Assembly: GCF_963678635.1 (NCBI RefSeq)
Contig: NC_087069.1
Span: 24,356,303-24,420,302, forward strand
Reading direction: 5' to 3'
DNA length: 64,000 nucleotides
DNA from: Symsagittifera roscoffensis
Taxonomy: Eukaryota; Xenacoelomorpha; Acoela; Convolutidae
In this document: positions 21,561-32,146 of the stretch, piece after piece
How the letters are laid out: each line of letters starts with the position of its first letter
Position numbering within the stretch: the first letter of the stretch is position 1
The notes under the pieces: model-generated
What the model saw: only the letters and a program-made list of their open reading frames with translations
Told to the model about the DNA's origin: nothing
Database searches by the model: none
Made by a program: the position numbers and the translations under genes

Positions 21561-22600
21561 TGAAACAAAAAACGGATTTTCGTTTATGGACAAGGAGACT
21601 TATGACAACCTGCCTCTCAGAAGATCGCTCGATAAACCAAGGAAACCAATCGTGGATCATCCAGGGTTACCTGCTGAAGATCAGAAGACAAGAATCTGAG
21701 GTAGGCAATATGAATACCTATGGAACTTTGCTAAAGTCGAAACTAGTTAGGGTGACGTTAATGGCGAAAAGTTATGACCTAGAGGGAGCCGAGAAAATGA
21801 GAGCAGGGGCGGAACATGCTCCGATAAGATTTTTGCAGAAGCTAGCGTACAAGAAGTCCGTAGACATAGTCGAGAAGAACGATTAGCCGGAAACCACGAT
21901 AATGAGAAAAATCAAGATGGGTCCGCATGGAGACACTCAGCCGGGAGACAAAGAACTTGAAAGTAAAGAAGGGGTACGAACGTCAGTCGAGAGAACTCCT
22001 GAGGAGATAATCATGCAGACAACTCCGAGAAAGAAAAGAGCATCATTCATGAAGCATGCGGAAAAGAGTGAAGGAGAAAATTTATCCGGGGATTCAGAAG
22101 CGGCGGACAAAGTTTCCAGAGAAAACGAGGACGAGTGAGACAGCCTATGCAGGATACTAGCGGAAAAAAGCTCAGGAATCAAGACAGAGCGATTCACACG
22201 GATTCTTTGTCTGGAACGTAAAACTTAGACTCTGATAATGCAAGCGGAGGAGAAGAACTGGAGATGATAGCGGTGTCAAGGAAACCCATCAAGCAGTTAA
22301 CATGCAATTCGAATAAAAGAACAAACCTAGAGCCCGAGAGCAAGGGGGAATCTTGAGCAAGATAGTAAGTCTCAAGTTAGAAGTTGACATCCACAGCTCG
22401 GAGGAAATGATAAGGCAAATTATGGCACTGAAAGAGAATGTAAAGGCAAGATATAGGCTATCGGACCTGATTAAGGCTCAGAAAAACGACAAAAGGACTA
22501 GCCAGCTCTCGAAATGGATCATAATAGAAAGATATAATAGACCTAGAGGAAGATAGCAAAATCTTGAGCCAAATCTACAAGGAACGAGAAGAGCTACTCT
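21561..22600 (+). pseudogene. Acidic/hydrophilic spacer between RNase H and integrase, copy A
   Basis: Charged, Glu/Lys-rich fragments (for example 21902-22138) match those of copy B at 50130-50712. No domain is recognised. A long spacer here is unusual for gypsy pol. Confidence 0.5.
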
Positions 22601-23700
22601 ATCACACGGCGAATTGTGTGGTGGCCTGTAAGAGGAGGGATGATGAGAAAATACTGCACAAACACAACCTCATCATACTACTGTAGCTGTATCAGACAGA
22701 GGTGTTGTGTAGGTCGCGTGATCAAATGGGGCAGAATAGAATAGAAAATTTGCAACAAACAATATTTCATCGGTTCGATCGGCTGGGGATGAGGAAGGCT
22801 TGCGAGAGGTGGATCAATGCATACTTGTCATGTCTGCAGGTAAAGAACCCAAGAAAAACTAAGTTCCCACATAATTCTGCGGAAAGTTCGGAAATCAATG
22901 AGGTTGTACAGATAGACCACCAGAAATTCTGCATGACAGATACGGGGTACAATCAGATCCTAGTAATCATAGACCATTTTAAGAAACTGGCGGAAGGAGT
23001 ACCTTGTCGGACACGCTTTGGATATCAAGGTACGGTTGTCCCATGACGTTTCAGTCGGAAAATGGGAAAGCATTCGTCGGGGATCTGACCAAAGAATTGA
23101 CGAAGAGATTCCATATTGCTCAAGCACACTCGACGACCTATCATCCGCAAACGAATGGATTGGTGGCAAAACAGAACAGGACACTAGTAAACATGCTAAG
23201 AGTTTACTGCTCTAGGTACATGACGTACAAAAGCACGCAACACTCGACAACGGGGATCAGTCTCTTGATGATGCTGACTGGCAGGGAGAAAGCAATGGCA
23301 TTAACGTTTTGCTACCCAGATTACGAGGCAAAGAAAACCTCGCCTCAGGCTAACTTGAGAGAGGCAATCAAGAGACAGCAAGAGTTAAATGATCTGTTTA
23401 GACGTAAAGCAGTTCAAGCACAAAAGAGAAAACGCAAAAATATGATGAAAGGATACTACAAGCGGAGCCATACATGGTCGGACAATTTTTATGGTGTTTC
23501 AAAATTTCATACCGCCAAAGGGGACAAAGTAGTTGTTGAAGAAAAGGAGAGGATTATGTTTGATAACAGAAGTACAGAAACAGGGTAGGCTCTACAGATC
23601 GAGTACAGGACGCACCGCGCTTTATGAAAATCTGAAGCCTCGTGTTTCGTCACCAGAGGATTGGTGTGTTCCTCAAAACATAGAATGACTTGATAGTGAA
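22601..23700 (+). pseudogene. Integrase, copy A
   Basis: Remnants of the zinc-binding H2C2 region (CERWINAYLSCLQVKNPRK), then the core: VQIDHQKFC (first Asp, 22915-22917, kept), ILVIIDHFKKLAEGVPC, FQSENGKAFVG (second Asp changed to Glu) and LVAKQNRTLVNML (catalytic Glu changed to Ala). The C-terminal segment LKPRVSSPEDWCVPQN follows in another frame. Two of three DDE residues are lost, so it cannot integrate DNA. Confidence 0.85.
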
Positions 23701-24439
23701 ACCGGTATGCTTGGTGAACGAAAAGGGTACCAGAGAGAGAAATGATGACAACGAGATCTCAAGCTTGGCTGAGAACGAAAGGAAAAAGGTCTACTGTGAT
23801 AAAAGTTATTTTACTGAAGAAGATTGAATTGAGCCGGAGCAGAACGGGGTACCAGAGTTTGTGGAACCAAACAATCCCATGAGAACGGAAACGAGGAGAT
23901 GCGGACGCAAGAAAACCAGCATGACATACAATAGATATCAGGACGACTTCTTGATCTACAAAATAAAGCCAGATGAGACTAACGCAGATATGGTAGGTGA
24001 TTTAGTTGTCGGTGATTTAGTCCCGAACCAAGAGTGGCAGATCATCGATGATGATAAGTCATTCTGGCAAGAGAATCACAGCGGGCCAGAGCGGGAAATG
24101 GATGTGGAAGAGTGCGAAGCAGAAAAGAGAGAACCGACAAACTTGAGAATACTGGAGTGGCTATAAGACCTGACAATCTGCAGCTAGATACAATAAGGAG
24201 AGAGCCACTCGTTTAGCTGGATAGTTGCGGAGCGATTACTACACATGCACTCAAATAACCTAGAGTCAACACCATCAACGGGACGTCGATAAATATTTTT
24301 GTCGGGGGAGTAGGGGTAGGACTTACCCACACCGAAAACTTAATGATAGAGAAGCTCAGTGAGACGAGGGAAACCAGTGGGCTGGAGGTGTAACAAGAAG
24401 AAGTCAAGACCACTATTGGAAAAAGATTCCAGACCAAAT

Positions 24440-24840
24440 TTGAATTCCCAAACGAATACTCGGAGAACATCTTGATCACAGACAGCGCTTTCATCTCCTC
24501 AGACAGAACCAGTGTTATCTGCATAACAGCGGAAATGAGCTTCAAGACCAGGCTAGAAGCGGGTTCGAAAACGAATATCAGAATGTGGAGTTCCTGTTCA
24601 GACAAAGACCGGGATTGGTTGGTCTAGCGGCATTTCCCCGCTCTGTTTCGCAGGTGCCAGGCACATGCCAAATTTTTGGGTGCTAAAGGTCAGTGAGAAG
24701 AATGTGGTGGACCCTGATCACGTGGTACTGGCTTTGACACGGCTTAGAGACTTTCTGATTGAAAGAGAAGTGAAATAGGTACGTGGTCTTTGCGGAAACA
24801 CAGATAACAGTACACCTACACAGTAAATAATAACTGAGCA
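24440..24840 (+). pseudogene. Macro-domain-like C-terminal module of pol, copy A
   Basis: Fragments SENILITDSAFISSDRTSVICITAEMSF, EFLFRQRPGLVGLAAF, VVDPDHVVLALTRLRDFLIEREV and VVFAETQITVHLHS align one to one with copy B (53137-53576). About 60 bases between EREV and VVFAE are deleted here. See copy B for the macro-domain reasoning. Confidence 0.5.
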
Positions 24841-24884
24841 TTGCATGAGTCTTTAGTTGGCTTAAAGTTTTTTTGCTTGAGTCT

Positions 24885-24990
24885 TGAGCTGGTATAAGGG
24901 TCTTGAGTTGGGTCTTGGGTCTTGACTTGGTACAAGGGTCTTGAGTTAAGGGATAAAACACAGTTTAAGGGATAAAACACAGTGTAAGAT
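24885..24990. repeat. Short direct repeats after pol, copy A
   Basis: GGGTCTTGAGTT words repeat several times, then AAGGGATAAAACACAGT occurs twice at a 17-bp offset. Non-coding. Confidence 0.6.
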
Positions 24991-25239
24991 TAAATATTAA
25001 ATGGGAACATCTTGATAGATAAACTGAAATGCTGATCCAAATCGCACGGTTGCTAAAATACTGCATGAGTTTACATTCAAGTAAAAGTTAGACGTGGTGT
25101 GTGTAAAAAAGATGCTTCGCTCATCGTAGCAAGCAGCGGACTGATTGACAAAAGGATCTTTTTGTCAAAACAGTTTAAAAAGTTTTTTGAAGTTTGTTAA
25201 TGGTAATTAGCCCAGTAGTGGTAACTTGACGAGTCTAAA

Positions 25240-25258
25240 AAGCAGTTTTTGTTTTCAG
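25240..25258 (+). promoter_or_regulatory. Candidate splice acceptor before ORF3, copy A
   Basis: GCAGTTTTTGTTTTCAG, cleavage after 25258, followed by ATTGAATTTAATTTGATAA. Copy B keeps the same arrangement (TCTATTTTCAG/ATTGATTTTGATTGATAA, after 53871). Conservation of a pyrimidine tract plus CAG in non-coding DNA between pol and ORF3 supports a spliced ORF3 mRNA that uses the leader donor. Confidence 0.6.
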
Positions 25259-25829
25259 ATTGAATTTAATTTGATAAATCAAAGGAAGCCGAGTTGCGAA
25301 AATGATTAAAACGATTTAGCAAGAGATTCAGTGGGTATCTAGCTACTCACGCTACGCTGTCACGAGGCACTGAAGCAGATCTTTCTTGAGTGATAAATGG
25401 TTTGGTACTTTCTTGATTGAAAATCGAATTTGGTATTTTCTTGAGAAGTAACTTGGTTTGGTACTCCCTTGCGGTACTGAAAAAGCCCACACTTGATGAA
25501 TTATTCCTAGATGGAAGAGCATATGGTGGTGATGTTGAATGCCATCCTGCAGCAGGAGTCGCAGGGAGAAGGCATGGAGTCCGCAATTGAAATTGTGCAG
25601 ATGGTGAGCTACACGTCTGATGGAATCTCGAATCAACAACAAAACAGATAGCTCTAATGGAGCATGGACGGGGGCCTGAGGGGAGTTGACTTGACAAGAA
25701 AGCCCGGCTTGAGTAACACCACGGAGTATGGTGCTGAGGAGTTACCTCATCCTACCAGGTTAACCACGAGGATGGGGGGTTCGATGAGCAGTATCCAGGC
25801 ACCACTAGGTTAAGGAGAGATTTAGAAAT

Positions 25830-26110
25830 GACCCATAACCAACGGGACTAAGCCACTCTAGAAAGGGACCAAACCGTTCTAGAGAGCAATCTAAGGAGGG
25901 CTGAGCTAGAGCAGACCTGAAAGCTGCAAGAGACAACGCAAACCCGCGACTAGAAAGGGTCGGAACTTGAGTAGTTCGGAAGCTGCAGCAGGTGGCAGCC
26001 TCGCGGAACCGGTTGTATGTCAGAACTTGAGCAGATGCAGAGGTTGCAACAAGAGAGTGTGAAAAGTAAAGAGCGAAAAATGAAGACGCCGAGTGAACTT
26101 CTGGTGAAAC
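25830..26110 (+). pseudogene. ORF3 coiled-coil segment, copy A
   Basis: RRDLEMTHNQRD, ATLERDQTVLESNLRRAELEQT and similar heptad-like stretches with three in-frame stops. Same segment in copy B is more open (54397-54645). Confidence 0.55.
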
Positions 26111-26579
26111 GATCAAAGCCGGAGTCGATGATGGAGATGGACGAGACACCCAGGTTGACTGGTCATTAAATCTCGATCGAGTTGCTCAGGAACAAATGAG
26201 CGAAGATCTGGAGACATGGACACCTCTAGAACCCAAGACATCCTTGAGACATCTGGAGTTGAGTCAAATCAAGCCGCTGGCAGTGGACGTGGCATTACCT
26301 GGCCTGACATTCAGTTCAAAAGGCGGTAGCCATGGTAGCGCCGGAACTTCCCGTGTCAAGGAAATGCAAGAGAGACTACAGACGAGAACCCCCAAAAGCC
26401 TCGCATCGAAAGGGGAACCGTACGGCTGAAAGAAACAACCAGTGAGGGGTGCGATCTCGAGTTATAAGAATGACGTTAATGGGAGATATCACCGACACCA
26501 CAAGGAGGACTGGACAAGCGCTCAAATGGAAAGGCGGGCGGCTTTCAACGAAGCAGCTTGTGTGGTTTACCTGAGAAAA

Positions 26580-26700
26580 CCGAGAAAAACTGAGGGCGCC
26601 GTCCACTTGATAATAGGAGACAGCTTAGTCAGATGTTCCTCTGACGGTATCCAATTTGAACGACCCAAAGGCGTTGAACAGGGTCATTCAGAAGCAAATC
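26580..26700 (+). pseudogene. Remnant of SGNH/GDSL hydrolase-like domain, copy A
   Basis: HLIIGDSLVR (block I GDSL at 26616-26627) is followed after only five codons by DGIQFERPKG (26643 on), the counterpart of the block V Asp-x-x-His in copy B. About 300 bases that separate them in copy B are deleted here, and His has become Gln. Confidence 0.5.
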
Positions 26701-27544
26701 AACAATCTGGAGTCATATTTGCTGGAAACTGGACAGTTCACTTTGGTCCACCACCAGGACGTCCATTCTTCCCAGCTAGATTGTTGGCAGACATGTTGGG
26801 AGGGAGAATTGACTTAGAGACAGTTCAGCGAGTAACGGGAGCAGGCAGCCGGGCTCGACATATCTGGAAAAAGACATAACTCAGTGGTGTCTTCTGTTGT
26901 TTTGATCGAGAGGGACAACGAAAGCAAACTTTCAGGAGAGACCCTGAAGGGCACGAGCAGGGCCAGATACCTAAAGAGGATAAGGGATCTTGACCTGAAG
27001 GAATTGGCCTGTCGTCAAGAATTCTAGAGCTCAAGAGTTGTCTCATGAGGATCAAAACAGCAATTATTGCGTGGACTGTCTGAAAGCGCATGAGGCCTAT
27101 TTTTCTTGAGAGGGAACCTTGCAAAGGCCAGACCTCAGAAGTTTACCGAGGAAGGTGATCTTGGGCCCGATTAACTATTGACCATTAAAGGAGCTGATGA
27201 GTCCAGGTGCGATCTTGGAGTCACCAAAACACCGCATGGGCCTGGCCAGTATAAGGATGGCGATACCAGCGCAGTTAAGGGAGGTGGAGAAACTTCTAGA
27301 TCTCATAAACTGCCCACTCGGGTTCAGAATTATCGAAAGATGCAAGATACGGATGGGAATTTGGAGCGTCCAAGTTAGCTAAGGCCTGTGATTGTTCGGA
27401 CCCTGGAGCCGCTCGAGCAATAATCGCCGCGGGTTCGGACATCGCGGGAACGTCAGGGAAATTGTTTGGGCCTGAAAATTTTATATACTTGTTGCCCGGG
27501 CCGAACTGAACCAGATGTTGACAAGATAAAGTCTGAGACAGCAT

Positions 27545-27640
27545 GCGAGCCGGAGTTGCTACTTTTCGCTGGTTTGAATGATCACCTGCACGCATCGGGA
27601 CTTCTAGAGCCCTTGAGGAGCAGGGAACGCCCGCTGAAGA
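27545..27640 (+). pseudogene. ORF3 GLND block, copy A
   Basis: PELLLFAGLNDHLHASGLLEPLR is highly conserved with copy B (56412-56480, split by a frameshift). A hydrophobic strand followed by GxND is what block III of SGNH hydrolases looks like, but it lies about 310 codons after the GDSL, too far for one domain. It may mark a second related fold. Confidence 0.4.
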
Positions 27641-28261
27641 AAATTTGGGAGGTAGTACAAGCCTTTTTCTCCGCGAACGGCGGTCAGACTGGGATCGAAG
27701 ACAAGAGTGGTGTTCACATCGTCGCCAGCGTATGCGAGCATGCCGCCTGTCGTTCAACTCGTCTACGCGGTGGGAGTCCTAAAAGTGGAAGGCAGTGAAC
27801 TGCGGATGCTGATGGTCACTCTTAACCGAGAATTGGAACCGAAAGACTTGGGACTCATGAGCTCGGAAGAGGCGGCAGCTTGAGCTGATATATATCATGC
27901 CTTGTGAGGCTTTTATGAGTCTGCAGATGTCTTGAGAGTGCTTTATAAAGTCTTGTGACAAAAAATCGCGAGTCTGGCAAGGCGACTGAAGTTCAAACCA
28001 AAAATCATTGATGACCATTACGTGGTCAATCATCTGAACACGAGCTTGTGGTTCCGGAACATGGAACTCAAAACCGTGGGCTCCACGAGCAGCTCAAAGC
28101 GGCCTGTACATGACCGGAGGAGTGTGGAGTACACAGCGAAGTAATTAGAGTCGATGGTGTATCGCCTCACCCAAGAAAGAGGAAGATGGCCATATCTGAC
28201 GCTGAGGTTCGAAAGTGTGGGTGATAAAAGGAAATATACAGCGCCCCCTTGATAAAAACAG

Positions 28262-29053
28262 GTGTGGAAATTCATGCAGAACCAGTTCGAGCGAGCGGAG
28301 AAAAAAGAACCGACGGTGGAAACGTTTGTCTCCTTGCCGAATGACACGACCATCATCAATTTCTGCAAGGATCGCGCCAAAGGAAATTTGAAATCGAGAA
28401 AGGCGCATGAGATCTTGGGATTCTTGAGTTCTTGCTGGGAGAAAAAGTATATGGGTGGATTTTTCTCTGCGAGGGAGACCATCTTTGAAACATACATTCA
28501 GGACATCTTGAGTATGTCGATCAACTTGTCGCTGGCCTTATACTTGTTATTCCTTAGAAGGTTGTTCAATATTGGCCCAGCCTTCATCTGCAGTAGCGAT
28601 AATGAGACCCTGAGGATCGACAGATACATGATTCTGAGCCTCTTGACGCATGGGAATCTGGCGGCATTTCATTGTCTGATGAAGTATGTGGACCCGATGG
28701 CCATGGCTAAAGTCCACCCAAGTCTTGAGACCTACTCCGATAAGTGTGCCGCGGGATTGAAAACGCTCCTGGTTAGAAAATCTTCTGATTCAGAACAGAC
28801 GGACCCGAGATCGGACCCAAAAACTAAAAAACAAATCCTGGAAGTAATTGGAGGTAGGCTTCTTCTGACTGTCTTATGCCTGGCAATGAGATCTGATTCT
28901 CTTGGTGTAGTAGGAGTGCTGGGAGAAGTGGTTACCTGCGTCTATAGACCGGCAGTGAGTTATGCCTTTCCAAATCCCCTAATTACGGCCTATCGGCATT
29001 TATTGATACATATGGGCTTGATAAGCGTTCTAGATGGGAAGTCATTGAATTGA
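28262..29053 (+). CDS. ORF3 unknown domain, intact 263-codon frame, copy A
   Basis: Open from MWKFMQNQFERAEKK to VLDGKSLN-stop. Mostly helical in appearance, with hydrophobic segments (SINLSLALYLLFLRRLFNIG; RLLLTVLCLAMRS; GVVGVLGEVVTCVYR) and polar linker SSDSEQTDPRSDPKTKK. I recognise no family. The duplicate at 34318-35109 differs by only four residues. Copy B lacks the region because of a 2.75-kb deletion. It is best seen as the longest surviving piece of ORF3, not an independent gene, since the upstream sequence continues ORF3-like coding. Confidence 0.5.
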   Translation: MWKFMQNQFERAEKKEPTVETFVSLPNDTTIINFCKDRAKGNLKSRKAHEILGFLSSCWEKKYMGGFFSARETIFETYIQDILSMSINLSLALYLLFLRRLFNIGPAFICSSDNETLRIDRYMILSLLTHGNLAAFHCLMKYVDPMAMAKVHPSLETYSDKCAAGLKTLLVRKSSDSEQTDPRSDPKTKKQILEVIGGRLLLTVLCLAMRSDSLGVVGVLGEVVTCVYRPAVSYAFPNPLITAYRHLLIHMGLISVLDGKSLN

Positions 29054-29283
29054 TGCAAACAAGAACAGTTGAGAGCTCAAATGAGCGAGAAGGTGTGGTT
29101 TGAAAGACCAAGGATCCTGAATTGATAATGCTGAACTTCAGGGGCCAATTGAAATGCAGGATGAGTAGAAAACGACAGGGTCCGATTGAAGGTTACTCAA
29201 AGTTCTGGAATTCAAAACCTCCCGAGAGTCCTTCAAAATACCAGCTGTGACGGTGGCCTTCGACTTGATAAGGAAGGATCTGA

Positions 29284-29924
29284 GTGTGTTTTTTTGAGCG
29301 GGATGGGCTGCCAGCCACTCACCCGGAATTTCCTATCTTGAGGTGGATGGCATTTGAAATGATCAGTCCGTTACTCTTGCCGTCGGTGCAGGCCAGAAAA
29401 GTCGTGGATCGACAACAAAGATTGTTCAGCATGGCTGTTATATCTTGTTTATCGGTTACTCTGCGGCTGCGTTTTTTGACTCTAGTGAGATAAAGATAAA
29501 TTCCTGGACGCACGCAGCAAGAAAGATTAGGGGGCCAATGTCACCGACAATGCATCCGCGTGATGTGATTTGCGTGCTTGAGAAGGCCGCGTTTGAGAAC
29601 AAGTACCCAGTATGCAATGATGGCCGGGTCATAATTGAAGAAGAACACTTGGGCCGGAAGGCGGAATTGAGATGCAGCACAAGGAATTATCTGGCGCCCA
29701 AAGGGTTGGAAGAGTTGGAGTTGCAACATGAAGGACACAGACTCGACCTAGCTGGCACACTTTACGTACCCCTCACGGAAAACATGAGACCAAATCTGGC
29801 CATACTTTTGCCTGTAGATAAGACTCCTGGAAACAAAGAAATCTTTCAGTGGAGAATGGGTTTGAGGATGCAACAGAAAGAGAAAGGATGGAGTAAACTG
29901 TCAGTAAAGCTGAGGAAAAAATAG
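29284..29924 (+). pseudogene. ORF3 segment with one frameshift, copy A
   Basis: Frame 29284-29493 (ERDGLPATHPEFPILRWMAFEM) passes by a frameshift near 29440 into 29445-29924 (FIGYSAAAFFDSSEIKINSW ... RPNLAILLPVDK). The same shift exists in the duplicate at 35340-35980, so it predates the duplication. Unknown protein. Confidence 0.5.
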
Positions 29925-31272
29925 ACACGACAACAACCCAAGCTGAAGAGGTACAGATTGAGACGTACAGTCCGGGCACCACATGAGAACTATTACAGGA
30001 CCTGAGTGAACAGGAATGGGCCAACACGGCGGCGCCACTCATGATTTCCGCTCGGAAGAACCTTGGCTGCTGCTTGGGAATCAACCAGCCGGTATTTAGG
30101 GAAAAGAAAAAAAGGAAAAACAACTTCGAAGGAAATAAAACGAGGTTCTTGAGTACTCTAGGTCCGGAGGGATGACAAAAGTTCTTGACAGAATTCAATC
30201 GGAAAGTGGAAAAAAAATAGGTGTCGAGGAGTTTAAGGAGGAAGTGTGGGACATAGTGGTGGAGTTTGGAGAGCCTATCTTATTGGGAACTGGATTCGAC
30301 AAGGAAGCCAGAGAGGAGTTTTTTTGAGCAAGATGATTCATTTCCGGGAAATGAGGCCGAATAGTGCACCTAGATCCTGTAAAGACAGCCCTATTTGAAA
30401 GAAAAATGAAAGAAAAAAGATATCACCAAAATGAGTAAAAAAGATAAAGCTATTATTGTAGCTAAAAATGTTTTTTTTTACCTAAGGCTAAAGGGGAAAA
30501 AGTACTTGAGACAAAATAACAGGGAAAGCAAGAGTCAGAGGAAGAAGAACAAGAAAAGGAGACCATTTTGGCGATGATTGAGTCTACGCCCCCGAGCAAA
30601 GAGTCGATTTCAAGGAAGAGGAAGCAAGATACGGAAGTAAGGAATCACTCAACGGAAGCGGTGTCGAGGCGAACTTGAAAAAAGGACCCTCCGATGATTT
30701 CGGCGAGATGGAGGACTGCAGCTTACAGAGACAATTCGACATCAAGAAATTGGCGGAGGTGGTGACCGGTATGGTAGGCGCATCAGGGCCAGTGACATAA
30801 GAGAACTTTAAACCGCAACGGATGAAGAAAAAGATAGGATCAATCAATCAATAAACAGACGTCGGAGGGGGATGTCGGCAAGGAAAGGGTCTCGAGTCAA
30901 CGCTAGAGCTTCGGACAACAAATCATGAGCGATCCCCTAGAAAAAGGCTTCACAAGGAATGCGGCTCGTTCTTGTTGGATAGCCCTGGACACGATGAAGG
31001 AACCATGCGGTTTTCTGAAGAAGAGAGATTGAGGAGTGTCCAGGACGCGCCACGCAACAAAAGGCAATAGTTAATAATTTGGAACTGTGGAGCCAGCTAG
31101 GACAAACCTGGGCAAAATTACTGCTACAGTACTTCGAGAACGAGATGAGAGCACACTCATCAGCCAAACTCCTGATGGAGAATCCCCTCATACAAAAGGA
31201 GGGTCAGTAGCTGCTCACGTGGTGCCTGGTTGATGTTAACTGCAGGATCTGACTTCGTGCGACAAAAATAAG
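29925..31272 (+). pseudogene. ORF3 linker region, copy A
   Basis: Frames readable only in pieces: EFKEEVWDIVVEFGEPILLGTG-like sequence near 30215-30300, and an acidic/polar stretch GEMEDCSLQRQFDIKKLAEVV near 30700-30760. Near 30930-31060 sequence resumes that is shared with copy B (57000-57100). Confidence 0.45.
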
Positions 31273-31704
31273 TTGGTCGTTAAAGGCCTACTTGTCTACC
31301 GAATGATGATACAGCATTTTGCTCGAGACGACTCCGGACTGAGTCTCGCGATGAGGAAGGATGCTTCTCGTTTCATGAGATGGATCACGTCAGTGATACC
31401 TGATGCGGTGATATATGCTTGCTATCAGAGGGCAACGAAAAATGGGGCGTTGGAAGATAGAGTCTCGAGCATCGTCCTGAAAGTGTACCAAAACGAAGGG
31501 ATTAAGAAGGACAATGATTCCAGGCAATCTCCTGAGAACCATGCAAAAATTAATGAGATCAGGAGGTTTTCAAGCAAGAAATTCGACAGCAGCCATGATG
31601 AGCATAGTGCCATGATCGAGGTGGAGGAGTACTCGAAACCCTCTAAGCGCGGAGAAAATCAGTATTTCACTGGTGTCATGGGATTATCATACAACCCTTT
31701 TTGA
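31273..31704 (+). pseudogene. ORF3 segment, MRKDASRFMRWITSVIP, copy A
   Basis: 143-codon frame. The block RFMRWITSVIPDAVIYACYQRAT...ALEDRVSSIVLKVYQ is conserved in copy B (57433-57560). A hydrophilic tail rich in Ser, Lys and Asn follows. Deleted from the duplicate at 33.7-38.6 kb. Confidence 0.5.
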
Positions 31705-32146
31705 GCATGGAAGAAGGAGCAATAACTTTGAACATACGGAGTTACTGAAGTTTTGAATAGAGAAAAAATTTGAAAGAGACACGTCAGGAAGAGATAAGCC
31801 AAGACTGGGCTTGCTTCTGGAGAATAAAACTGAGACCATCAGTGGGCCGCGGTCAGAAAAAAAAGAGTAGAATTGCGGCTAGATGGTGAAGACCTTCTTG
31901 GTGCCCACATCCTCAAATGACCTTCAATAAAGAGACATCGGAGCAGATAAGATTGTCACCAGGGAAAGATGAGGACCTTGGAACTTAAACGTGACACACA
32001 AGCTGATTTTTCCTCATCATGAAGAGTCTAACGACAAAGCGTAAGAGTCTAGAGACGAACTTACGAAGAAGATGAAGCCGGGCACTTGTCTCGGTGTGGA
32101 TGTGACGGACAATCTAGCGTGAGAATTCAGTAATCCAGAGAAGGAA

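Noticed and set aside
27545-27640. Calling the GLND block the block III of the same SGNH domain as GDSL
   Set aside because: About 310 codons separate them, far more than in known SGNH domains; kept only as a possible second fold.
28030-28497. 155-codon minus-strand frame, repeated at 34086-34553
   Set aside because: Antisense shadow of the ORF3 unknown domain; its conservation is explained by the recent duplication.
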